From: Gillisella taibaishanensis
Lineage (GTDB): Bacteria; Pseudomonadota; Alphaproteobacteria; Rhizobiales; Rhizobiaceae
Direction of reading: 5' to 3'
NCBI RefSeq assembly: GCF_001938985.1
Contig: NZ_MKIN01000022.1
Location: 620,001 to 684,000 of the forward strand
Length of the DNA stretch: 64,000 bases
Shown piece by piece: positions 33,411 to 41,502 of the stretch. Below the pieces are notes generated by a model that saw only the letters and a list, made by a program, of their open reading frames with translations, had not been told where the DNA came from and made no database searches. The position numbers and the translations under genes were made by a program. Each line of letters opens with the position of its first letter. The stretch's first letter is position 1.

Positions 33411-33563
33411 ATGCCCGGCATCACCCGCCTCGGCGATATCGGTTCCGGTCATGCCTGCCACTTTCCGTTCACGCCCTAGATCGAAACGAGCGGCGACGCC
33501 ATCGATTGCGGTGGTGCTGCGGCTGAAGGGGCGGCGGATGTGTTTCTGGATGATGCCTGCTGA
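33411..33563 (+). pseudogene. Decayed PAAR-domain gene, copy 2
   Basis: MPGITRLGDIGSGHACHFPF is a canonical PAAR start, but TAG at 33477 interrupts the frame. After it the same frame continues SGDAIDCGGAAAEGAADVFL, then DDAC and stop, so about 15 central codons (the VFINGRPAGR part present in copy 1) are deleted. The final 35 bp are nearly identical to copy 1 (GGCGGCGGATGTGTTTCTGG). Confidence 0.7.
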
Positions 33564-33689
33564 ATCTAGATCAGCGATCAGATTGACGGCGCATCGTTAG
33601 GCCGAGCCAAACCTTTTCTTCACCACCGGACGCAGCGTGTTGTTGGCCTTGTCAGTATCTTCACATCACGTCTGGAAGCGGGAGATCCC

Positions 33690-34343
33690 ATGAAACGGCT
33701 GTTTTCAGTTCGTGCCACATTCCTATTCCTGGCTGCCGTAGCGATCTCTGGTTGCTCCGACCAAAGCTCCGACGATAACGGCATGCGCGCCCAACTCACG
33801 ATCTATGTGGCGCCGCCTCTTCTTGAAAAAGGCGGAACGGTGATCGTGGTGTCAAATTCGATGCCGCTTGACCAATGGCGCGACCTTCCACAGGGTCGCA
33901 ATCCGGCCCGCGACGATCCGCACAATGAGAAGAAGAAGGATATTCGCCAGGGCGACCGTCTGTTCGGTGCGGTGGCATCCGAAAAGGTATCGATTATTGA
34001 GTTCGTCTATCCCGAAGGCGGCACATTCGGTTTCAATCTAGTCCCTTTGCCACAACCTGATGGCGGCGGCAATGCGCCGGCTCCAGCGCTGATGACGAAG
34101 CGCGTACTGGTTGGCGACGGCGGCTACAGAGATTGGAAAACAGGAAAAGAGTATCTCTGGGAAAGCGTTTCGACGATCTATGTTGCCGGGCCTGAGGCGT
34201 CCGAAGGTGACAGCCGGGGCACCAGTTTTGTGGAGGCGGAGATCATGAACCTTCCTCCGCAGAAAACCACATATGAAGGCACAACTGTATACACACCAAC
34301 GAACGAACAATTGGAGCAGGTTCTTATCAAGCCACACGATTGA
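33690..34343 (+). CDS. Lipoprotein, 217 aa
   Basis: Not recognised beyond being a lipoprotein: signal peptide with lipobox AISGC (Cys near residue 22), then a beta-rich domain containing YVAPPLLEKGGTVIVVSNS, DWKTGKEYLWESVSTIYVAG and EAEIMNLPPQKTTYEGTTVY. The ATG at 33690 after GGGAG is clear. It follows the PAAR remains; a periplasmic immunity role is possible by position only. GC returns to chromosomal level here. Confidence 0.7.
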   Translation: MKRLFSVRATFLFLAAVAISGCSDQSSDDNGMRAQLTIYVAPPLLEKGGTVIVVSNSMPLDQWRDLPQGRNPARDDPHNEKKKDIRQGDRLFGAVASEKVSIIEFVYPEGGTFGFNLVPLPQPDGGGNAPAPALMTKRVLVGDGGYRDWKTGKEYLWESVSTIYVAGPEASEGDSRGTSFVEAEIMNLPPQKTTYEGTTVYTPTNEQLEQVLIKPHD

Positions 34344-34380
34344 TACAAAGAGTCATTGGAAATGAGTCCTTGTATTCCAT

Positions 34381-34423
34381 TTTCGAATATCTCAAACCTT
34401 TGATGCCTTTGAGATATTCGAAA
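34381..34423. terminator. Strong hairpin between the lipoprotein and selO genes
   Basis: Perfect 16-bp arms TTTCGAATATCTCAAA (34381-34396) and TTTGAGATATTCGAAA (34408-34423) with an 11-nt loop, 38 bp after the lipoprotein stop. It has no T-run; it may be a terminator or a relic of a mobile palindrome. Confidence 0.5.
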
Positions 34424-34563
34424 CTCTTCAAAGGCGAGGATGCGTCAGCATGTCAGAGCCTTGGTATGAGACGCGATGCGAAGGGGTAGCGGGGCATAAA
34501 GTCTTTGCATTTCCCTATCAGCGGTAATGCGCTGACACTGATTTGGTTACCGCCTCCGGCTCC

Positions 34564-36015
34564 TCACGTCCCGCAAAACGTCCGCGCCACCCTCTCCTCC
34601 ACGCTCGGCGGCAGCATGAGATCGGCCGCTTCAGCCCGTTCCTCATAGGGCCGTTGCAGGGCCTCGGTCAGGCGTTCGAACAGGGAGTAGTCGCCATAGA
34701 CCGCAGAGGCGATGGCCTCTTCGATGCGGTGGTTGCGGGGAATGAGAGCGGGATTGACGGTGTTCATCTCGGCCTCGATCACGTCGGCCGGGCGGTCCGT
34801 GCCGAGGCGGGCGCGCCAGCGGGCCAGCCAGGCGGTCAAAGTCTCGCTTTCCGGCATGAGATCCAGCGCCGGGCGGCCGCCGGCGATGGTGCCCAGGCGG
34901 CGGAAACTCAGGGTGAAATCGGCCTCATGCGCCGCCATCAGCCCGAGGAAGTCGTTGATCAGGGCGAGATCGCCCTCGTCCGTGCCGGCAAGGCCGAGCT
35001 TGGCGCGGAAGGCAGCAAGCCAGTAGGTCTGGAACACTTCGCCAAACCGCACCAGCGCCGCATTGGCATCTTCCACTGTCTTTTCCTCGTCTCCATCGAA
35101 CAGCGGCAGCAGGCATTCGGCCAGCCGCGCCATGTTCCATTGGCCAATGCCGGGCTGGTTGGCATAGGCATAGCGGCCGCGCTGGTCGATGGAAGAGAAC
35201 ACCTTTTTCGGATTATACTCGTCCAGGAAGGCGCAGGGGCCGAAATCGATAGTCTCGCCCGAGACCGCGACATTGTCGGTATTCATCACCCCATGGATAA
35301 AGCCGATCGACAGCCAGCGGGCGATCAGCGAGGCCTGCCGCTCGGCAATGGCATGGAGCAGCGCCAGATAGCGGTTGTCGGCGTCTTTCAGGATCGGATA
35401 GTGCCTGTCGATGACGTGGTCGGCCAGCGCCTTCAGGCTATCGACATCCTCGCGCGCCGCAAAGAACTGGAAGGTGCCGACCCTGATATGGCTGGCCGCC
35501 ACCCTGGTCAGCACCGCGCCGGGCAGCGCCACTTCGCGGCGCACCGGCTGGCCGCTTGCCACAGCCGCCAGCGCCCGCGTGGTCGGCAGGCCGAGCGCGT
35601 GCATCGCTTCCGACACGACATATTCGCGGATGACGGGGCCGAGGGCCGCGCGCCCATCGCCATTGCGGGAAAACGGCGTTGGGCCGGCGCCCTTCAGCTG
35701 AATGTCGCGGCGCCGACCGTGGCGGTCGAGCACTTCGCCCAAGAGAATGGCACGACCATCGCCAAGCTGCGGCACGAAATTGCCGAACTGATGCCCGGCA
35801 TAGGCCATGGCAAGCGGATTAGCGCCCTGCGGAATGCGGTTGCCGGAGAACATGTCGGCCAGCGCCTGATCGCCCTGACCTTCGACGTCGAGACCCAGGT
35901 CCTGCGCCAGCGCGTGGTTGAAGCGGATCAGCTGCGGCCGTGCCACCGGCTGCGGCAGCACGCTGGCATGAAACGGCGACGGCAGGCGGGCATAGCTATT
36001 GTCAAAGGCAATCAT
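34564..36015 (-). CDS. selO: Protein adenylyltransferase SelO (YdiU/UPF0061)
   Basis: A 483-residue pseudokinase that transfers AMP from ATP to Ser, Thr or Tyr of target proteins, linked to redox stress. Landmarks: NPLAMAYAGHQFGNFVPQLGDGRA (nucleotide loop), LKGAGPTPFSRNGDGRAALG, SEAMHALGLPTTRALA, GFIHGVMNTDNVAVSGETIDFGPCAFLD with the metal-binding Asn and DFG Asp, and the C-terminal RTFCGT. Like most bacterial members it lacks a selenocysteine; the Cys close to the end is present. It is monocistronic, divergent from the hupE-like gene. Confidence 0.95.
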   Translation of the reverse strand: MIAFDNSYARLPSPFHASVLPQPVARPQLIRFNHALAQDLGLDVEGQGDQALADMFSGNRIPQGANPLAMAYAGHQFGNFVPQLGDGRAILLGEVLDRHGRRRDIQLKGAGPTPFSRNGDGRAALGPVIREYVVSEAMHALGLPTTRALAAVASGQPVRREVALPGAVLTRVAASHIRVGTFQFFAAREDVDSLKALADHVIDRHYPILKDADNRYLALLHAIAERQASLIARWLSIGFIHGVMNTDNVAVSGETIDFGPCAFLDEYNPKKVFSSIDQRGRYAYANQPGIGQWNMARLAECLLPLFDGDEEKTVEDANAALVRFGEVFQTYWLAAFRAKLGLAGTDEGDLALINDFLGLMAAHEADFTLSFRRLGTIAGGRPALDLMPESETLTAWLARWRARLGTDRPADVIEAEMNTVNPALIPRNHRIEEAIASAVYGDYSLFERLTEALQRPYEERAEAADLMLPPSVEERVARTFCGT

Positions 36016-36231
36016 GGCGGTCTCCGGACCGGATTTTGGCTAGGCTTATATGTGGCGCGGCGGGAGGACAGTGCAAGGCGGGAGGGCCATAACTCTTGCC
36101 GATAAGGCCTGCGACCGGCAAATTGCGCATGGACAATTGAAAATGGCTACCGTTAAATTGCCGAACGCCATAAAGAGGAAACCGGCGGGACCGAATCCCG
36201 GACGCCAGGTTGACCATAAAGAGGGACTATC

Positions 36232-36804
36232 ATGTTGAAACGCATCTCGTTCACGGCCGCAATCTTTGCCGCTGCCGCCGCTCCGGCCTTTGCCCATCTC
36301 AATCCGGCCGAACATGGCTCGGTTCTCGCGGGCATCTCCCATCCGCTGACCGGCCCCGACCATATCATGGCCATGGTGGCCGTTGGCCTCTGGGCGTCGC
36401 AGCAGGGCGGCAAGGCGCTCTATGCCGTTCCCGCCGCTTTTGTCGGCACCATGGCGATCGGCTTCCTGCTGGCGCTTGCCGGCGTACATCTTCCCTTCGT
36501 CGAGCCGGCGATCCTCGCTTCGGTCATGGGCCTTGGCCTGCTGGTCGCCACCGCCGTACGCCTGCCGGCCGCCGGTGCCTCTGCCGTCGTTGCGCTGTTT
36601 GCGCTGTTCCACGGCTATGCTCATGGCACGGAAATGGCCGGCGCCGGCGCGCTGGAATTCGGCCTCGGCTTCCTGATCGCTACCGCCTTCCTGCATGCCG
36701 TCGGTATCGGCCTTGGCGTTGGCCTCAACCGCTTCGGCCCACGCGTGACCCGCATGCTCGGCATTGCCACCGCCGTTGGCGGCGCCGCCCTGATGCTCGG
36801 CTGA
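36232..36804 (+). CDS. HupE/UreJ family protein
   Basis: A 190-residue membrane protein with a signal-like first helix (ending PAFAHL) and six helices. Family metal motifs: the mature N-terminal HLNPAEHG, then HPLTGPDHIMAMVAVGLWA and FHGYAHGTEMAG, all His-rich. HupE/UreJ proteins are taken to be nickel or cobalt permeases; no hydrogenase or urease gene is next to it here, so the metal is unproven. It has its own terminator. Confidence 0.9.
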   Translation: MLKRISFTAAIFAAAAAPAFAHLNPAEHGSVLAGISHPLTGPDHIMAMVAVGLWASQQGGKALYAVPAAFVGTMAIGFLLALAGVHLPFVEPAILASVMGLGLLVATAVRLPAAGASAVVALFALFHGYAHGTEMAGAGALEFGLGFLIATAFLHAVGIGLGVGLNRFGPRVTRMLGIATAVGGAALMLG

Positions 36805-36829
36805 GAATACAAAGTGTCTGGAAGCAGCA

Positions 36830-36858
36830 ATGGCGGGAGAAATCCCGCCATTTTTCTT
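36830..36858 (+). terminator. Terminator of the hupE/ureJ-like gene
   Basis: Stem ATGGCGGG / CCCGCCAT with loop AGAAAT, followed by TTTTTCTTT, 26 bp after the stop codon. Confidence 0.9.
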
Positions 36859-36968
36859 TGTCCAACAGCAGACGTTACATATTTGTAATTCAAAAGGGCT
36901 TGGAACAGCCATGATTGCCACCCTACATCCCATGTTAAGTAACCGCGACAACAGTGGAGAGTGGACCC

Positions 36969-37826
36969 ATGTCACCGGAAGAACGCCAGTTACTGACCCA
37001 ATTGTTTGACCGCGTGCGCCAGGCTTCATCGACCCCGCGCGACCGCGAGGCGGAAAGCCTGATCGAAGGCGAACTGCGCAGCCAGCCCTATGCCACCTAT
37101 TATCTGGCGCAGGCCGTGATCATCCAGGACAAGGGCCTGGAAGCCGCGACCGCCAAGATCCGCGATCTCGAAGACCAGATCGCTCATCTGCAGGACGAGT
37201 TGTCGCGCGCGCAATCCCAAGCGCAGGCGCAACCGCCGGCCCAGCAGCAGGGCAGCGGCGGCTTTCTCGGCGGCCTCGGCTCGATCTTCGGCAGCGGCAA
37301 TTCGGCACCTGCCCCGGCCCGCACGGCTGGACCCTCTGCCGGCCCCTGGGGCCAGGCCCCGCAGCAAAACCGTGGCTATGACGATTACGGCCGCAGCCCG
37401 CCTCCGCAATCGGGTTCCTGGAGCGGCGCGCCCTCCGGCGGGCAATGGCAGCAACCGGCCGCGGCCCCTGCCGGCGGCGGCTTCCTGCGTGGCGCGCTGA
37501 CCACGGCAGCCGGCGTTGCCGGCGGCGTGCTGGTGGCTGACGCCGTGCGTGACATCTTCTCCAGCCACGGCGGCGGCTTCGGCAACATGCTCGGCGTCGG
37601 AGGCATGGGGGGCAGCATGGGGGCAATGGGCGGTCTGGCTCAGGCCCCGGTCGAAGAAACCATCATCAACAACAATACCTACAATATCACCGAAAACGGC
37701 AATGACCGGACTGGTGGTGACGATAGCGGCTTCCAGCAGGCAAGCCTCGACGACACCGACGACAGCTATGACGACGGTAGCGTTGATGATGGCGGCTTTG
37801 GTGGTGATGACAGCATGAATGCTTGA
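36969..37826 (+). CDS. DUF2076 domain-containing protein
   Basis: A 285-residue protein. The N-terminal helical region (MSPEERQLLTQLFDRVRQ, then YLAQAVIIQDKGLEAA) is the DUF2076 mark, followed by a coiled coil (AKIRDLEDQIAHLQDELSRA), a Gly/Pro/Gln-rich linker, and a Gly-rich segment with GGGFLRGALTTAAGVAGGVL. The C-terminus is very acidic (DDTDDSYDDGS). It is probably soluble or peripheral; function unknown. The ATG at 36969 begins the conserved part, with a GGAG site at 36957. Confidence 0.87.
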   Translation: MSPEERQLLTQLFDRVRQASSTPRDREAESLIEGELRSQPYATYYLAQAVIIQDKGLEAATAKIRDLEDQIAHLQDELSRAQSQAQAQPPAQQQGSGGFLGGLGSIFGSGNSAPAPARTAGPSAGPWGQAPQQNRGYDDYGRSPPPQSGSWSGAPSGGQWQQPAAAPAGGGFLRGALTTAAGVAGGVLVADAVRDIFSSHGGGFGNMLGVGGMGGSMGAMGGLAQAPVEETIINNNTYNITENGNDRTGGDDSGFQQASLDDTDDSYDDGSVDDGGFGGDDSMNA

Positions 37827-37868
37827 AGACGACTTAAACCGCTAAGAGACCAAGGGCGCGGAGAAAGG

Positions 37869-38309
37869 TTATTTTACTGCCTTCCTCCGCGCTTGGCTTA
37901 GGCGCACGGCGCAGAAGACAATGACAACTATGAAAAGCGGAGCCGGAAGCAGCTTTATTAAATGGGCGAGCAAGAGCGTTTCGCCAGTGATCGCAAGATA
38001 ACCGAACGACACCGTCACAAAAGCTGCTGTAACGGCAAGCAAATAGTAGTTTTTTTGCCAGACAGCCGCATCGTCCTGGGGCGGAAATGCAAAACGACCG
38101 AGTTTTCCAGGTGTTGTGAATATGCCAAGCGCTAGGAAACACAACAAAGCTGGCAGGAATTTTAAGGTCCATCTCAACAGAACTGAGAATTCCGTCTGCT
38201 CGAAAGTGGCATAAGCCAGGCGGGCGAGGCCGATATTGACGAGGCTGTTGACCAGCAGGACAAGCATTACGCGCCAGAGCAACGACCACAAGGCGTTTAA
38301 AAAAATCAT
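37869..38309 (-). CDS. Hypothetical membrane protein, 146 aa
   Basis: Not recognised. Four predicted helices: ALWSLLWRVMLVLLVNSLVN, LKFLPALLCFLALGIF, YYLLAVTAAFVTVSFGYLAI and APLFIVVIVFCAVRL, ending in a short basic tail. The ATG at 38309 follows GGAG; longer in-frame starts (38363, 38420) lack a site and add a Cys-rich extension. It is convergent with the DUF2076 gene. Confidence 0.6.
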   Translation of the reverse strand: MIFLNALWSLLWRVMLVLLVNSLVNIGLARLAYATFEQTEFSVLLRWTLKFLPALLCFLALGIFTTPGKLGRFAFPPQDDAAVWQKNYYLLAVTAAFVTVSFGYLAITGETLLLAHLIKLLPAPLFIVVIVFCAVRLSQARRKAVK

Positions 38310-38440
38310 TCCTATGCTCCAACTGCAAATGTCTGCACAGCGATCAGCGTTTGGAAAGACCATCGCACAGACACATCGATCACAATGCGCCTTCAACTGA
38401 TAGTCTGAGCGTAAAAACAACGCCTGGCGGTATGCTCAGA

Positions 38441-38971
38441 TCATACTCCGAGGGTCCCATGGGAATTGGACGCGGCGTCGGATTTTCCGATCGCTCGTGC
38501 GCGAAAATCATTGAGTTCCTGCACAACAAGCTCCGCCTTAAGAGACCAGGTATTCGGAATCGTCGCTTCGGCACCAAGCGATCTTTTCTTCAAGGCGCGC
38601 CAAGTTCTGTTGAAAGCAGGCCAAGAGCTATTTTTTGAAAATCCTGGCTCGTAGTTGTAGCCAATCTGCTTACCGGCACGCGGCAGATGGAAGACAAAAA
38701 AGCCACTGACATTGACCCAATACTCTCTCCGTCTTGGGACCAGTCCACCGACGAGCTCAAATCCAGACTGATCAAGCAGAAGACGTTGTGGCCGCAACAC
38801 TAAGATTGCAAATACGAAAGCGCAAAATCCGAAGACCCCTATACCAAGCCAACAAAATGCCACCGATGATCCGTGACCAAGGAGCCCAACAGACAAAGCA
38901 ACGAATGCAAGCGAACCCGCCAACAAACACAAAATCTTCAGGTTCGATTGACGAATTTCTTTCTGCTGCAT
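38441..38971 (-). CDS. STM3941-like membrane protein
   Basis: A 176-residue protein with two N-terminal helices (ILCLLAGSLAFVALSVGLLG and AFCWLGIGVFGFCAFVFAIL), then a PH-like soluble domain with LLLDQSGFELVGGLVPRR and YWVNVSGFFVF, resembling the STM3941 family. The function of the family is unknown. Start ATG 38971 after GGGAG. Base composition is below that of neighbouring genes, so it may be a recent arrival. Confidence 0.55.
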   Translation of the reverse strand: MQQKEIRQSNLKILCLLAGSLAFVALSVGLLGHGSSVAFCWLGIGVFGFCAFVFAILVLRPQRLLLDQSGFELVGGLVPRRREYWVNVSGFFVFHLPRAGKQIGYNYEPGFSKNSSWPAFNRTWRALKKRSLGAEATIPNTWSLKAELVVQELNDFRARAIGKSDAASNSHGTLGV

Positions 38972-39029
38972 TTATCACTCCCGGAAGGATATTCCAGAAC
39001 GGACAGCACGATCGATCACTCGCAGGCCC

Positions 39030-39494
39030 TCACCCCCGCCCGCGATAGGTCGGCACGCCCTGGTCGGGCAGCCATACGCCCGCTGGCACCTCGCCGGTCT
39101 GCCAGAAGACGTCGATGGGAATGCCGCCGCGCGGGTACCAATAGGCGCCGATACGCAGCCATTTGGGGGCGAGCAGATCGACCAGCCGCTTGGCAATGTA
39201 GATCGAGCAATCCTCGTGGAAGGAGCCGTGGTTGCGGAACGAGGTCATGAACAGCTTCAGCGACTTTGATTCGACCAGGAAATCGCCGGGAATATAGTCG
39301 ATGACGATATGGGCGAAATCCGGCTGGCCGGTCATCGGGCAGAGCGAGGTGAATTCGGGCGCGGTGAAGCGCACGACATAATCGGTTCCGGCATTGTTGT
39401 TCGGCACCTTTTCCAGCACCGCTGTTTCAGGGCTGGTTGGCGCTTCCACCTGGCTTCCCAGCATGGAAAGGCCGGATACGTCTGTCTTACTCAT
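39030..39494 (-). CDS. queF: NADPH-dependent 7-cyano-7-deazaguanine reductase
   Basis: Reduces preQ0 to preQ1 in queuosine biosynthesis. A 154-residue unimodular QueF: catalytic Cys in [15 protein letters not shown] (about residue 55), Asp/His in the same motif, [21 protein letters not shown] as the QueF signature with Glu for substrate binding. The ATG at 39494 is 4 bp after the stop of the upstream CDF transporter gene, so the two form an operon. No other queuosine gene is in the window. Confidence 0.96.
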   Translation of the reverse strand: MSKTDVSGLSMLGSQVEAPTSPETAVLEKVPNNNAGTDYVVRFTAPEFTSLCPMTGQPDFAHIVIDYIPGDFLVESKSLKLFMTSFRNHGSFHEDCSIYIAKRLVDLLAPKWLRIGAYWYPRGGIPIDVFWQTGEVPAGVWLPDQGVPTYRGRG

Positions 39495-39498
39495 CGTC

Positions 39499-40404
39499 TC
39501 ATCCTTCAACCTTGACATCCACGCCATGGGCCTCTTCGCTTTCGGGCTCCACATGGATGGTCACCCGTGCGCCGGGCTGGGTCTTCTTTATCGCAGCCTC
39601 CAGCCGGTCGCAAATCTCATGCGCTTCACCAACGGACATGACGGAGGGCACCACGAGATCGAAGCCGACGAAGGTCGCCGCGCCCGCGCGCCGCGTGCGC
39701 AGATAATGCACGCCGATCGAGCCCATGGCATTTTCGGCAATCGCCCGCTTGATGGCGCTTTCCTCGTCCGGTTCCACCGCCTTGTCCATCAGACCCGCCA
39801 CCGAATGGGTTATCACCTTCCAACCCTGATAGATAATGTTGCAGGCAACCAGAATGGCCAGCAGCGGATCGAGAATGGCATAGCCGGTCAGCACGACAAG
39901 AACCAGACCGATGAGAACGCCGATCGAGGTCACGACATCGGACATGATGTGCTGGCCATCCGCCGTCAGTGCCGGCGAGCGGTGCTTGCGCCCTTCGCGG
40001 ATCAGAAGCTGCGCCCAGAGGAGATTGACGACACCAGCCGCAAAATTGATGGCCAGACCCAGCACAGGTGCATCGAGCGTCGTCGGATCTGCCAGCGCGG
40101 GCATCGCCTCCTTGATAATCAGCAGCGCCGCGATAACAATCAGCACGCCTTCGAGAACCGCTGAGATATATTCCGCCTTGTGATGACCATAGGGATGGTC
40201 CTCATCGGCGGGCTTTTGCGCATAACGAATGACGAAATAGGCGATGAAGGCCGCGACCACGTTGACCGTGGATTCCAGCCCATCCGACAACAGAGCCACC
40301 GACCCGGTGACCCACCAGGCCAGCAGTTTCAGCCCCAGCACACCAAAGGACAACGGAATGCCCCAAAAGGCCAGACGCTGGACGATAGAATTCTGCTCGG
40401 ACAT
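39499..40404 (-). CDS. Cation diffusion facilitator (CDF) family transporter
   Basis: A 301-residue divalent-metal/proton antiporter with six helices and a cytoplasmic C-terminal domain (about 210-295). Metal-site motifs: [19 protein letters not shown] (helix 2) and [22 protein letters not shown] (helix 5, HxxxD). The HPYGHHKAE loop is typical. The metal (Zn, Fe, Mn or Co) is not determined. ATG 40404 is chosen over GTG 40410, with GGAG upstream. It is cotranscribed with queF. Confidence 0.92.
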   Translation of the reverse strand: MSEQNSIVQRLAFWGIPLSFGVLGLKLLAWWVTGSVALLSDGLESTVNVVAAFIAYFVIRYAQKPADEDHPYGHHKAEYISAVLEGVLIVIAALLIIKEAMPALADPTTLDAPVLGLAINFAAGVVNLLWAQLLIREGRKHRSPALTADGQHIMSDVVTSIGVLIGLVLVVLTGYAILDPLLAILVACNIIYQGWKVITHSVAGLMDKAVEPDEESAIKRAIAENAMGSIGVHYLRTRRAGAATFVGFDLVVPSVMSVGEAHEICDRLEAAIKKTQPGARVTIHVEPESEEAHGVDVKVEG

Positions 40405-40460
40405 CACGCCCACTCCTGCATTTGCGATCCACTTGCAAAAATCCGCCCGTTAAGACGGCA

Positions 40461-40495
40461 AAACCGCCCGAGCCCCATTGGGGTTCGGACGGTTT
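40461..40495 (-). terminator. Terminator for the leftward secreted-protein gene
   Basis: On the minus strand AAACCGTCCGAACCCC, loop AAT/TG, GGGGCTCGGGCGGTTTT forms a 15-bp stem (two mismatches) followed by a short T-run. It lies between the gene ending at 40618 and the CDF start. Confidence 0.7.
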
Positions 40496-40617
40496 ATGCG
40501 GTCCATATGCTGAAAAACGGCCGCCCTGTCAAACCGCAAAAACGGTTCGTGCAGAGCTTAGTGCAGCAACATTAGTTATTTCTTACATTTATTCATCGAA
40601 GTGTTTTCAGCCAAGCC

Positions 40618-40971
40618 TCAAAACTGCATCCGCCCATCGACCACCAGCAGCTTGCCATCACGATCCTCCAGCCAAAGCCGGCCGTGGCCAGCCTGGACGG
40701 CAATGGGACAAAAAGCCGCCAAAGCGATACGTCGCTGTTGATCCGCCTCGATCTCTTTCCAGCCGCGAGTACCCACATGCAAAATCCCCTTATCCTTGCG
40801 AGGATAGTCCACATATACGAAAACGCCTTGAGCCTGCCACACATCAAGCAGGATCATTTCGTTGCGGCAGGCGATCTCCGGCGGAGTGCTGGTCAAATCA
40901 TCGGCAGCGACCGGCAAGGCCGTAGCCGGCAAAAGGATTGCAGCGAGAACGGCAGCCGGAATCCACTTCAT
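40618..40971 (-). CDS. Secreted hypothetical protein, 117 aa
   Basis: Not recognised. Sec signal peptide (MKWIPAAVLAAILLPATALP, cleaved near VAA-DD). The mature part has two Cys (EIACRNEMILL and LAAFCPIAVQ) that may form a disulfide, plus the motifs GVFVYVDYPRKDKG and GRLWLEDRDGKLLVVDGR. Probably periplasmic. It is followed by its own terminator. Confidence 0.7.
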   Translation of the reverse strand: MKWIPAAVLAAILLPATALPVAADDLTSTPPEIACRNEMILLDVWQAQGVFVYVDYPRKDKGILHVGTRGWKEIEADQQRRIALAAFCPIAVQAGHGRLWLEDRDGKLLVVDGRMQF

Positions 40972-41004
40972 AATTGCCCCAACAGTTTCAGAGAGACCAG
41001 CAAG

Positions 41005-41502
41005 TCAGGCCCTTAAGATCGCCATATGGATGACATCGACAAAGCGTCCGTCGATCCGCACAGCCTCGCGAGCGACCCCTTCGCGGACAAAGCCAACGCT
41101 TTCGTAAAGGCGGATGGCGCGGTCGTTGTCGGCATGGACGTCGAGTTCCACCCGGTGCAAGCCGATCTCCCAGGCCGCAGCAAGCGTGGTGTCGATCAGC
41201 CTCTTACCGAGCCCAGCCCCGCGATAGCCGTCGATGATGCCCATGCCGAGCGCGCCGCGATGGGCATGCACTTCACGGTCATGGCGACGGATATCGCACC
41301 AGCCGACGACGCGGGCGCCATCCAGCGCCACGAATTGCGGATTGCCGCCGACGCGCAGGCTGGCCACGAAATCGCGCAGATGCGCGAGCGGCGGCCCTTC
41401 CAGCATGCTGAGATAACGGCGCTCACGACATACACTGTCGAGAGCTTCATGAAAGCTCTCGACGAGGTCCGGCTGCATCGCCTGAATGACAATCTCGCTC
41501 AC
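41005..41502 (-). CDS. GNAT family N-acetyltransferase
   Basis: A 165-residue GNAT. Acetyl-CoA segment [22 protein letters not shown]-terminal motif [34 protein letters not shown], close to the RimJ/RimL-like or phosphinothricin-type acetyltransferases. The GTG start at 41502 overlaps the TGA of trpE(G), so it is translationally coupled to tryptophan synthesis gene expression. The link may be only positional. Substrate unknown. Confidence 0.88.
   Translation of the reverse strand: MSEIVIQAMQPDLVESFHEALDSVCRERRYLSMLEGPPLAHLRDFVASLRVGGNPQFVALDGARVVGWCDIRRHDREVHAHRGALGMGIIDGYRGAGLGKRLIDTTLAAAWEIGLHRVELDVHADNDRAIRLYESVGFVREGVAREAVRIDGRFVDVIHMAILRA

Noticed and set aside
33379-33600. 73-codon plus-strand frame across PAAR copy 2
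   Set aside because: It is in a different frame from the PAAR remains and has a Met/Arg/Ser-rich nonsense composition.
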